A DNA stretch of 64,000 nucleotides from Prolixibacteraceae bacterium. Lineage in GTDB: Bacteria; Bacteroidota; Bacteroidia; Bacteroidales; Prolixibacteraceae. The notes beneath the pieces are model-generated. The model searched no databases. It was not told where the DNA came from and was given only the letters and a program-made list of their open reading frames with translations. Of the stretch, positions 1-8,117 are shown piece by piece. Within the stretch, counting starts at the first letter, position 1, and each line of letters opens with the position of its first letter. Made by a program: the position numbers and the translations under genes. The stretch spans positions 1-64,000 of the forward strand of contig JAIBEY010000052.1 in the NCBI GenBank assembly GCA_019459525.1, read 5' to 3'.

Positions 1-733
1 CAAAAAACTCAATGACATCAGCAGTTCTCTGATAGCCAAAATGGATAAATCCCTCATGGGTAAAGAAAAAAGCTTTATTAAGTAATTTCTGGAAGATGTG
101 AGTTAGGCGTACCGGATCAGAAAATAATTCAATTTCAGAATCTTCTATGCCTTTTATTACCTTGAAGCAGACACTATTACGCATGGATTTCAAGTCGGAA
201 TGCTTGTATTCACGGAAAATAGAGTCCAGTAATGAGTTCAGATTAAATTTCTTTTTTAATATTTCGAATTGATTCTCCTGAATCTTTGAAATATCCATGA
301 TGTCGTTAATGAGCTTTAGCAGGTCATTACTGTTCTTGGTCAGGTGTTTGGCAAAAATCTGTTTGTCATCTTCTTTAAAGGTATCGTCGAGCAGCAATTC
401 ACAAAAACCTAAAATACCATTCAATGGAGTCCTGATTTCGTGCGACATGTTTGAGAGAAAGGCCGATTTCAATAGATCCGATTCTTCGGCTTTTTTTCTG
501 GCTTTAATAAGGTCCGATTCAATCTTGTTTTTCTTTTTAATCTCATTGTTAATCAGAATATAAAGAAATACAGATGTAGCGCCGACAAAAAACCATCCTT
601 TGTAAGTTTGAACCGTAGTAATAGCATCACTCGATTCTGTCAGAATCTGAATAAGCTGATCTGAAAAAAGTATCCAGATAAAACCGATCAGAAAATAGAT
701 AAGAGTTATTTTTGCCGCTATTATGTTTTTCAT
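1..733 (-). CDS. Membrane sensor histidine kinase, N-terminal part (cut by window edge)
   Basis: The reverse strand is open from ATG at 733 to the window edge, about 244 codons. Two hydrophobic segments (about residues 5-23 and 46-62) flank a short extracytoplasmic loop, so there is little room for a periplasmic sensor domain. A charged linker leads to a HisKA domain with the H-box around His98 (SNMSHEIRTPLNGILGF), which would autophosphorylate and pass phosphate to a response regulator. The start of a HATPase region is just reached at the edge. An in-frame ATG at 739 is an alternative start. The gene is divergent from the aminotransferase at 885. Whether a receiver domain follows cannot be seen. 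Confidence 0.9.
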   Translation of the reverse strand, partial: MKNIIAAKITLIYFLIGFIWILFSDQLIQILTESSDAITTVQTYKGWFFVGATSVFLYILINNEIKKKNKIESDLIKARKKAEESDLLKSAFLSNMSHEIRTPLNGILGFCELLLDDTFKEDDKQIFAKHLTKNSNDLLKLINDIMDISKIQENQFEILKKKFNLNSLLDSIFREYKHSDLKSMRNSVCFKVIKGIEDSEIELFSDPVRLTHIFQKLLNKAFFFTHEGFIHFGYQRTADVIEFF

Positions 734-884
734 GAACATTTTTTTCGTGTAAAACAATTATTTTGCATGAAAGTTCGTATAAAGATATATTAATTCGTTG
801 ATTTTTAGATGTAATGCAAATCTTTTTTGTAAATGCTTTTTCGTCTGAAAATGAGTAAAAAGTGGATTTATTAAAAACTTCAGC

Positions 885-1703
885 ATGAGTTTTATAGTAA
901 CCAATAACGGCGTTTTACGGGAATCAGAATTGGTTGAAAGTGGAGCCAATTCGGAGCAGATTGTTTATGAGGTATTCCGGATTGTCAATGGCATTCCACT
1001 TTTCCTTGAAGATCATTTCGCACGTTTAATCCGCTCCAATCAAATTGCCGGATTGCACTTCGAGATGAAATTTGATCAATTTCGGTCTCAAGTTATTGAA
1101 CTGGTGACTGTTAACCAGAAATCAACCGGAAATGTGAAGTTTGAATTCCTCTCTGTTAAGAATGAGAATCGTTGGTCTTTCCGGTTTATTGCGCATCGTT
1201 ACCCAACTCCGGATGATTACCGGATTGGAGTATCAACCGATTTACTTTTTGCCGAACGGGAGAATCCAAATGCTAAAGTTATTCAGCATATGGTTAGGAC
1301 TCAGGCCAATTGGATGATTGAAAGCCAAAAGCTTTATGAGGTGTTGCTGGTCGATCGGGATGGATTGATAACCGAAGGAAGCCGTTCGAATGTGTTTTTT
1401 GTAAAAGATGACGTGTTTTATACTGCTCCTGAATCGAAAGTATTGGTCGGAATTACCCGGCAAAAGGTACTCGAATGCCTGAATTATCTCGGTTACCCGG
1501 TCCGGGAAGAAGCTGTTGAAGCATCAAAAATAAATGAGTTTGATGCGGCTTTCCTGACAGGCACTTCACCGAAGGTTTTACCCATTTGGTCAATTGGCAA
1601 TCAGGCTTATGGCGGTCAACCTGATAGTGTAAGAAAGCTGATGTTGCGCTATGACCAACTAATTGAGTTGTATATAAACAAAGAGAAAACCCAGATAAAA
1701 TAA
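885..1703 (+). CDS. Aminotransferase class IV (PLP, fold type IV)
   Basis: This 272-aa protein has the fold-type IV PLP aminotransferase pattern shared by branched-chain aminotransferase (IlvE), D-amino acid transaminase and aminodeoxychorismate lyase (PabC). The probable PLP lysine is Lys131 in NPNAKVIQ. The diagnostic block around residues 160-170 (DGLITEGSRSNVF) holds the conserved Glu164, and VGITR follows as in the family. At 272 aa it is close to PabC and shorter than typical IlvE, so a PabC-like role in folate synthesis is possible, but the substrate cannot be set from sequence. It stands alone, divergent from the histidine kinase and convergent with the lipoprotein gene, with only a few bases between the stops. 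Confidence 0.85.
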   Translation: MSFIVTNNGVLRESELVESGANSEQIVYEVFRIVNGIPLFLEDHFARLIRSNQIAGLHFEMKFDQFRSQVIELVTVNQKSTGNVKFEFLSVKNENRWSFRFIAHRYPTPDDYRIGVSTDLLFAERENPNAKVIQHMVRTQANWMIESQKLYEVLLVDRDGLITEGSRSNVFFVKDDVFYTAPESKVLVGITRQKVLECLNYLGYPVREEAVEASKINEFDAAFLTGTSPKVLPIWSIGNQAYGGQPDSVRKLMLRYDQLIELYINKEKTQIK

Positions 1704-1707
1704 TGCT

Positions 1708-2211
1708 TTACTTCTCGTTAAGCCAATCAGTCATTCCAGCCCTGAGTTTTAATATCCGGTGCTTATTGTCTGATCTGAACTCAATTTTTTCTTCTTCGGA
1801 AAAGGGAGTCCTAAAATAAACATTGTAAGCGGCAGGGTAGGGAACCAGCAATTTTTGCCTGGCTTCGGGCGGTAGCACAATTCCCATGATATCGCAATAT
1901 CCGTCTTCTTTCCATACGATGTCGGTTACCATATTTACATAAAGCGAGTCTGGAGACTCATTCACGATGGTCATTCTTTTAAAAGCCCGATCACTTTGGC
2001 TTATTTCGTATTCCGAATCTAATGCGTTGGATACAAATAGGTTAACGATACTTAGCAGAGCATCTCCAGCATTTACTCCTGAACGATGTTTTCTCATATC
2101 ATGTTGCCGGCCAATACTCTTCGAGTCGGTGAGGTAACGGGTGTTGGTGCAGCCCCCGCAACACAGGAGGACTGCCAACACCAGTATTAACGTATTTTTT
2201 TTGTTCATCAA
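1708..2211 (-). CDS. Small lipoprotein, unknown function
   Basis: A 167-aa protein with a type II signal peptide: MMNKK, a hydrophobic stretch, and a lipobox ending in Cys at about residue 21 (CCGGC). The mature part is hydrophilic with no recognised domain. It starts inside the stop codon of the NIPSNAP gene (ATGA overlap at 2208-2211), so the two are one transcription unit and translation is likely coupled. Function unknown. Confidence 0.8.
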   Translation of the reverse strand: MMNKKNTLILVLAVLLCCGGCTNTRYLTDSKSIGRQHDMRKHRSGVNAGDALLSIVNLFVSNALDSEYEISQSDRAFKRMTIVNESPDSLYVNMVTDIVWKEDGYCDIMGIVLPPEARQKLLVPYPAAYNVYFRTPFSEEEKIEFRSDNKHRILKLRAGMTDWLNEK

Positions 2212-2984
2212 ATCTGCGAATAATCAGTTGGGACCAGGAATTTTTTACGGACCTTACTTACAGTGTCTGCATAAATTGGTTTGCCCGACATGGCCTTCCA
2301 CTCAGGGCTGTCACTAAATTTTTTCCAGTTAGCTTCCCGTTCATTCATATCGGTAAACCAAAGCATATACATTAAGGCGGGCATAAACTTGCCTGCCAGA
2401 ATTTTACCAAAAAATACCGGATGAAGCCCGACTTTTTCGAAAAGGGGTAATTCTTCGTCGTTGAACATCGCTATTTTGCGGCGTGCAGCATCTTCGTTGT
2501 AACTTTCGTAAGTGCGTAACTCAAGTAATCCCCTGTTTCTCTCCGGAAATTTTAGTTTCGGGATTCCATCAAAAGCTTCCATTAAAAAGGTCTCGTAACG
2601 CTCGAAAACCAGTTTCGTAGCTGGCAACTCGAAATACGATTGGGCCGTAGTCCTGTAATCTTTGTTGGTTGTCAGCTCTTGCTGAAGTTTAAAATAAATA
2701 GCTGAAGAAGGATAAATAAACAGGGTATAAACTTTGGGCGGATCTTCTTTATCCAGTTCTTCGAATGCACCCAGTTTAATTCCTAAACTGTTGAATAACG
2801 GCAATAAGGCATCAGTCAGATAGGATTTTAATGTGTTTTTTGCTCCACCGCCGGTGAGCTGATAAACCCTGAATTCGTAGAATTCTTTATCTGGTGCTGG
2901 TGGTGTGTTGGCAGTAATTGCCCCACCTGTAACTGTTACAGCAGCAACCGTTGCTGTAGTTTTTAAAAAGTTTCGTCGTTGCAT
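2208..2984 (-). CDS. Exported NIPSNAP-family protein
   Basis: A 258-aa protein opening with a twin-arginine-like signal (MQRRNFLKTTA) and a small-residue hydrophobic core, so it is probably exported folded. The mature part contains two NIPSNAP-like ferredoxin-fold modules, the first near YEFRVYQL (about residue 36) and the second near LLELRTYES (about residue 153). Family members form dimeric alpha/beta barrels; exported bacterial ones have no assigned reaction. It is the first gene of a two-gene unit with the lipoprotein at 1708-2211. Confidence 0.8.
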   Translation of the reverse strand: MQRRNFLKTTATVAAVTVTGGAITANTPPAPDKEFYEFRVYQLTGGGAKNTLKSYLTDALLPLFNSLGIKLGAFEELDKEDPPKVYTLFIYPSSAIYFKLQQELTTNKDYRTTAQSYFELPATKLVFERYETFLMEAFDGIPKLKFPERNRGLLELRTYESYNEDAARRKIAMFNDEELPLFEKVGLHPVFFGKILAGKFMPALMYMLWFTDMNEREANWKKFSDSPEWKAMSGKPIYADTVSKVRKKFLVPTDYSQI

Positions 2985-3030
2985 TTCTTTTGGTTTAAGT
3001 TTTCATAAAAATAGTCATTTCGGGGAATAA

Positions 3031-3066
3031 AAAAACTCCGAAGTAAATTTTACTCCGGAGTTTTTG
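3031..3066 (-). terminator. Intrinsic terminator of nifJ
   Basis: A hairpin with a stem of about 15 bp and one mismatch (AAACTCCGAAGTAAA pairing with TTTACTCCGGAGTTT), with A and T tracts on the two sides. It lies 60 bases beyond the nifJ stop on the minus strand. The symmetry could let it work in both directions. Confidence 0.8.
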
Positions 3067-3126
3067 ATGTTGTGGCCCGACCAAATTTTGGGTTTGTTCA
3101 GACCTTATCTGGATTGGTCTTTTCCT

Positions 3127-6100
3127 TTATTCAGCGGTTGAATAATCAGCAGCGGCCATACGTTTGTAGCCGTTGTATCTCCATTTTGCATTTTCTTCGG
3201 CTGCTTTGAACAGTTCTTCTGCAACTTCGGGGAATGCTTTCCGGAGTGAAGTGTAGCGCACTTCGCCATTCAGGAAGTTCTGGAATTTCGACCAGTCAGG
3301 AGCATTTGAATCCAAAACCATTGGGTTCTTTCCTTCTTCTTCCAACAGTGGATTGTGACGGAACAATGACCAGTATCCACATTCAACAGCCAGTTTTTCT
3401 TCTTGCTGAGTACGTCCCATCGATGCCCTTAATCCATGGTTGATACAAGGTGAATAAGCGATGATCAATGATGGTCCCGGGTAAGCTTCGGCTTCACGGA
3501 TGGCTTTCAGGTATTGCGCCTGATTGGCACCCATAGCAACCTGCGCTACATACACATATCCGTATGACATGGCCATTACACCGAGGTCTTTTTTGCGGAT
3601 ACGTTTTCCTGAAGCAGCGAATTTAGCCACGGCGCCAACCGGAGTTGATTTCGAAGCCTGACCACCAGTGTTTGAGTAAACTTCGGTATCCATAACCAAA
3701 ACATTTACATCAGCACCCGAAGCCAGAACATGGTCTAACCCACCGTAGCCGATATCGTAAGCCCAACCGTCGCCACCGAAGATCCATTGTGATTTTTTAA
3801 CCAGATACTGTTTTAATCCAACGATTTCTTTAGCGTATGTGGCTGTACTTCCTGCTAATACTTTCAATACCTGGTCAGAAACTTCCTGTGTGGTTTCAGC
3901 ATTCAGTTTGTTTTCAATCCACGCGGTAAAAGCTTCTTTTTCAGCATCAGTTGCACCATCGGCAATCGCATTTTTCATGATCATTTCAATGCGGTCACGT
4001 TGTGCGGCAACACCTTCGGCCATACCAAAACCGTATTCCGCATTGTCTTCGAACAATGAGTTACCCCATGCAATACCTTTTTCGCTTTCTTTGTGTTTAC
4101 AGTACGGAGTTGAAGGGGCTGATCCACCATAAATTGAAGAACAACCGGTGGCATTGGAAACCATCATGCGTTCGCCAAATAACTGAGAAATCAGCTTGAT
4201 GTATGGCGTTTCGCCACAACCGGCACATGCACCCGAGAATTCGAACAATGGCTGAGCGAACTGTGAGTTTTTAACCGATTTATTCTTTTCAACTACTTTT
4301 TCTTTATACGATACTTTTTTGTCGAAATGGTTCCAGCGAGATATTTCAGCTTCCTGAGATCCAAGTGGTTTCATTTCCAAAGCTTTGGTTTTCGCTGGGC
4401 AAACATCGGCACAGTTACCGCAACCGGTACAGTCGAGCACGCTTACCTGAATTTTGAAATTCAGATTTGGGAACTGTTTATTTGGAACGGCTGCTAACGT
4501 TTTTGTTCCTTCTGGTAATTGAGCCAATTCTTCTTCGTTGATCAGGAATGGACGAATGGCAGCGTGAGGACAAACGTAAGCACACTGGTTACACTGGATA
4601 CAGTTTTCAGCCTGCCATTCAGGAACATTTACGGCAATACCACGTTTTTCGTAAGCTGCAGTTCCGGCCATAAATGTACCGTCTTCAGCTCCAAGGAATG
4701 TACTAACCGGAAGGTCATCTCCTTTTTGTGCATTGATTACATCAACTAGTTTAGTGATGTAAACCGGACGGTCGCCATTTTCTGTCTCAGTACTCAGTAC
4801 AATATTTTTCCATTCGGCAGGTACCTCAATTTTTACTACGTTATTTGCGCCTGCATCAACAGCCGCGTAGTTCATATTGATTACTTTTTCGCCCATTTTG
4901 CCATACGATTTTACGATGGCTTTCTTCATTTCGTAAACCGCAGTTTCGAACGGAATGACCCCGGTAATTTTGAAGAAGGCCGATTGCATAATCGTGTTGG
5001 TACGGTTTCCTAAGCCAATTTCTTCACCCAGTTTGGTACCGTTGATGATGTAGAATTTGATTTCATTTTCAGCCATGAATTTTTTCATGCTGTCAGGCAA
5101 CCTTTTCATAGTTTCAGCTTCATCCCAGATGGAGTTAAGCAGGAACGAACCACCTTTTTTCAAGCCTTTCAATACATCGTAAAGATGCAGGTAAGCCGGA
5201 ACGTGGCAGGCCACAAAGTCAGGATTGGTTACCAAATAGGTTGAGCGGATTGGCACGTCACCAAAACGAAGATGCGATGAGGTGAATCCTCCTGATTTTT
5301 TAGAGTCGTAGGCGAAATAAGCCTGGCAATATTTATCGGTTGCTTCACCAATGATTTTAATGGAGTTTTTGTTTGCTCCAACAGTACCATCAGAACCCAA
5401 ACCGTAGAATTTGGCTTCGTAGGTTCCGGCTGGCGCAGTATTTACTTCAGGTTTCAACGGAAGCGATTTGAACGTCACATCGTCAACAATACCAATAGTA
5501 AACTGGTTTTTAGGTTCGTTCAGTTCAAGGTTTTCGTAAACGCCAATAATCTGCGCAGGAGTGGTATCTTTTGATCCCAACCCGAAACGTCCGCCAACAA
5601 TAAGCGGAGCATTTGCTTTTCCGTAGAATAGTTCGCAAACATCCAGATACAACGGTTCTCCGTTTGCTCCCGGCTCTTTGCTTCGGTCGAGTACAGCAAT
5701 GCGTTTTACCGATTTTGGCAACACGTTCATAAAGTATTTGGCAGAGAACGGACGGTACAAGTGTACAACCAGCAAACCTACTTTTTTGCCCTGGGCAGTC
5801 AGATAATCGATAGTTTCGCGGATAGTTTCGGTTACCGAACCCATGGCGATGATGATATTTTCAGCATCGGCAGCACCATAATAGGTGAATGGATGATATT
5901 CGCGGCCGGTGATTTTAGTAATTTCCTGCATGTAGCCTTCTACGATATCCGGAACTGCATCATAAAAACGGTTCGAAGCTTCTTTAGCCTGGAAGAAAAT
6001 ATCCGGATTCTGTGCTGTCCCTTTAGTGACAGGGTGTTCAGGATTTAAAGCGCGGTCCCTGAATTCCTGAATGAGGTTCATGTCAATCAACGGAAGCATT

Positions 6101-6675
6101 TCTTCTTTGCTGATGACTTCAATTTTTTGTATTTCGTGTGAAGTACGGAATCCGTCAAAGAAAGCCATGAAAGGAACACGTGATTTCAACGTAGCCAGGT
6201 GGGAAACTCCGGCAAGATCCATTTCTTCCTGTACCGAACCGGCGGCCAACATAGCAAAACCTGTCTGACGGGCAGCATAAACGTCGCTGTGGTCGCCAAA
6301 TATGGATAAAGCGTGTCCGGCAAGTGCACGGGCACTGATGTGGAAAACCGTTGGCAGTAATTCTCCTGCAATTTTGTACATATTCGGGATCATCAGCAAT
6401 AATCCCTGTGAGGCAGTGTAAGTTGTGGTTAACGAACCCGATTGCAATGCTCCGTGAACTGCTCCTGCGGCTCCGCCTTCGCTCTGCATCTCGGCCAGGC
6501 GAACCGGACGACCGAAAATATTAGTCTTCCCGTTTGCAGCCCATTCGTCAACATATTCGGCCATGGTTGATGAAGGCGTAATAGGGTAGATACAAGCTAC
6601 CTCACTAAACATGTAACTGATATGCGCAGCCGCATAATTTCCGTCGCATGTAATGAATTTTTTTTCTTTTGCCAT
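3127..6675 (-). CDS. nifJ: Pyruvate:ferredoxin (flavodoxin) oxidoreductase, single-chain
   Basis: It oxidises pyruvate plus CoA to acetyl-CoA and CO2, passing electrons to ferredoxin or flavodoxin in the cytoplasm. The chain of 1182 aa matches the fused homodimeric enzyme: N-terminal pyruvate-binding domain (CDGNYAAAHISYMFSEV), CoA-binding domain, two 4Fe-4S ferredoxin motifs (CIQCNQCAYVCP near residue 695 and CTGCGNCADVCP near 753), the proximal-cluster motif CAGCGETPY near 820, and the C-terminal thiamine diphosphate domain (GDGWAYDIGYGG to NTGGQASKSTP). I chose ATG at 6675 (MAKEKKFITCDGN); the longer reading frame begins with TTG at 6717 and adds 14 atypical residues. It sits 50 bases behind the AAA ATPase and ends in a good terminator. 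Its presence points to anaerobic metabolism. Confidence 0.98.
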   Translation of the reverse strand: MAKEKKFITCDGNYAAAHISYMFSEVACIYPITPSSTMAEYVDEWAANGKTNIFGRPVRLAEMQSEGGAAGAVHGALQSGSLTTTYTASQGLLLMIPNMYKIAGELLPTVFHISARALAGHALSIFGDHSDVYAARQTGFAMLAAGSVQEEMDLAGVSHLATLKSRVPFMAFFDGFRTSHEIQKIEVISKEEMLPLIDMNLIQEFRDRALNPEHPVTKGTAQNPDIFFQAKEASNRFYDAVPDIVEGYMQEITKITGREYHPFTYYGAADAENIIIAMGSVTETIRETIDYLTAQGKKVGLLVVHLYRPFSAKYFMNVLPKSVKRIAVLDRSKEPGANGEPLYLDVCELFYGKANAPLIVGGRFGLGSKDTTPAQIIGVYENLELNEPKNQFTIGIVDDVTFKSLPLKPEVNTAPAGTYEAKFYGLGSDGTVGANKNSIKIIGEATDKYCQAYFAYDSKKSGGFTSSHLRFGDVPIRSTYLVTNPDFVACHVPAYLHLYDVLKGLKKGGSFLLNSIWDEAETMKRLPDSMKKFMAENEIKFYIINGTKLGEEIGLGNRTNTIMQSAFFKITGVIPFETAVYEMKKAIVKSYGKMGEKVINMNYAAVDAGANNVVKIEVPAEWKNIVLSTETENGDRPVYITKLVDVINAQKGDDLPVSTFLGAEDGTFMAGTAAYEKRGIAVNVPEWQAENCIQCNQCAYVCPHAAIRPFLINEEELAQLPEGTKTLAAVPNKQFPNLNFKIQVSVLDCTGCGNCADVCPAKTKALEMKPLGSQEAEISRWNHFDKKVSYKEKVVEKNKSVKNSQFAQPLFEFSGACAGCGETPYIKLISQLFGERMMVSNATGCSSIYGGSAPSTPYCKHKESEKGIAWGNSLFEDNAEYGFGMAEGVAAQRDRIEMIMKNAIADGATDAEKEAFTAWIENKLNAETTQEVSDQVLKVLAGSTATYAKEIVGLKQYLVKKSQWIFGGDGWAYDIGYGGLDHVLASGADVNVLVMDTEVYSNTGGQASKSTPVGAVAKFAASGKRIRKKDLGVMAMSYGYVYVAQVAMGANQAQYLKAIREAEAYPGPSLIIAYSPCINHGLRASMGRTQQEEKLAVECGYWSLFRHNPLLEEEGKNPMVLDSNAPDWSKFQNFLNGEVRYTSLRKAFPEVAEELFKAAEENAKWRYNGYKRMAAADYSTAE

Positions 6676-6725
6676 TTTTACAATTTTTAGTTCGTATTTT
6701 TTATTTAGTTTTATCAATTCTCAGT

Positions 6726-7925
6726 TTAATATAAGAAGCCAAACAGCCAGAGTGGAATAATATTCCCGGTACCTGTTTCAATCATATCAGCCCCTGCAAA
6801 ATAACCATCCTCGGCAGGTAACGTGTATTTTCCACCAATATTAAAATGGAACTGATCATTTACGTTAAAATCTGCTTTCCCCGAACTTTTAATCTGATGC
6901 TGATATCCAACCTGGTTGTAAAAGAATGTCTGTCTCAGAATTTTGTTGTTAATATTTGCCGGATCAATGGCGTACATCAGATTGGTATTGTGCAAATACA
7001 CCTGATCTGGTTTTTTTATGTCGTCCTCGTTCCCGTTTGAAAAAAGCATATTAATGATTCTTGCATTTTTCATGTAGCGCAAATAATTCATTATAGTTGC
7101 CCGGGAAGTCTGAACATCGGCACTTATTTTACTCACGTTGGGCGAAAATGGAGCCTGGCTGGCTACAATTTGCAGCAATTTACGAAGCTTCGGAAGATAT
7201 TGCAAATCAATCTGGTTGAGATAAGTCACATCTATTTCCAGCGCCAGGTTGATGTGTTTCAATAAGGTTTCGTTGTAAAAACCCTTGTTGTCGAGGAAGT
7301 AAGGATAAAAGCCATCCTTTAAGTAGTCATTAAAGAATGCCAGCGGTTTTACCTCCTGAATAATTTCGCGGGCAATGCCGATGTGATTTTCAAGAATCTC
7401 CGAAAGCGTGTATCTTCTGAAACTCAGGTTCGATTGATAATTGAGGTATTCCCTGAACGAAAGTCCTTCGAGGTGGTAAATCTTGGCAATATCCTGCAAT
7501 GCATTGTTCCCTTCCAGTACGCGCAGTACGGGCGATGCCGAAAAGATGATTTTCAGGTCTGGAAAACTATCGTGGCAGGTTTTTAGTTCTGATGCCCATT
7601 CCGGATACTTGTGTATTTGGTCCAGGATGAGTGTTTTGCCACCGGTTTTGTAAAACTCGTCGGCAAACGAAACAATCTTCCGCTTGGTAAAATAGAAGTT
7701 ATTCAGATTGACATACAAACATGTTTTATCGTTCAGAAATTTCTCTTTCACAATATCAATCAGGAAAGTAGTTTTTCCTACTCCACGAAAACCTTTAATC
7801 CCGATGAGCCGGTGATCCCAATTAATTTCCTCCAGAAGTTCCCTTCTGATGGTTTTTAGGTTTTGTTCCTGTAAGGCATTGTGAATGTTTACCAAATTTT
7901 GCATTTGCAGAACTTTATCCGACAA
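6726..7925 (-). CDS. AAA+ ATPase of the DUF4143-associated family
   Basis: A 399-aa protein with a Walker A motif at residues 45-52 (GFRGVGKT), a Walker B-like stretch near residue 100 (TLILDQIHKYPEW) and a sensor-type segment (IIFSASPVLRV), followed by a winged-helix region and the C-terminal half typical of the AAA_14/DUF4143 family. These are common in Bacteroidota and archaea; no role is established. A TATTTTTG promoter box lies at 7923-7930 on this strand and would overlap the ATG at 7925, so the ATG at 7904 (MQNLVNIHN) may be the real start. nifJ follows after 50 bases, but the functions have no obvious link. Confidence 0.85.
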   Translation of the reverse strand: MSDKVLQMQNLVNIHNALQEQNLKTIRRELLEEINWDHRLIGIKGFRGVGKTTFLIDIVKEKFLNDKTCLYVNLNNFYFTKRKIVSFADEFYKTGGKTLILDQIHKYPEWASELKTCHDSFPDLKIIFSASPVLRVLEGNNALQDIAKIYHLEGLSFREYLNYQSNLSFRRYTLSEILENHIGIAREIIQEVKPLAFFNDYLKDGFYPYFLDNKGFYNETLLKHINLALEIDVTYLNQIDLQYLPKLRKLLQIVASQAPFSPNVSKISADVQTSRATIMNYLRYMKNARIINMLFSNGNEDDIKKPDQVYLHNTNLMYAIDPANINNKILRQTFFYNQVGYQHQIKSSGKADFNVNDQFHFNIGGKYTLPAEDGYFAGADMIETGTGNIIPLWLFGFLY

Positions 7926-7930
7926 AAATA
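7923..7930 (-). promoter_or_regulatory. Bacteroidota -7 box upstream of the AAA ATPase
   Basis: TATTTTTG on the minus strand matches TAnnTTTG exactly. Transcription would begin near 7916, which favours the internal start codon at 7904. No good -33 TTG was found at the expected spacing. Confidence 0.45.
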
Positions 7931-8089
7931 ATATTTCAAAAGCATAAATTGTAATCTATAGATGTCAAAAAGTGTTGCAATGTGTAATTTAGATTTGTTA
8001 AAAATAACGATTGACTGCAATTTAGATCTTGAAATTATAGTAAATCTTTTAATTGAAGTAACTGAAAACCACACAATGCCCGAATTTCC

Positions 8090-8097
8090 TATTTTTG
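8090..8097 (+). promoter_or_regulatory. Bacteroidota -7 box for the U32 protein gene
   Basis: TATTTTTG matches TAnnTTTG. It lies 20 bases before the ATG at 8118, which implies a short leader. A clear -33 element at normal spacing is not seen. Confidence 0.5.
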
Positions 8098-8117
8098 CGC
8101 ATTAAAATCTGTATCAA

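Noticed and set aside
297-563. 88-codon plus-strand frame
   Set aside because: Antisense shadow of the histidine kinase HisKA region.
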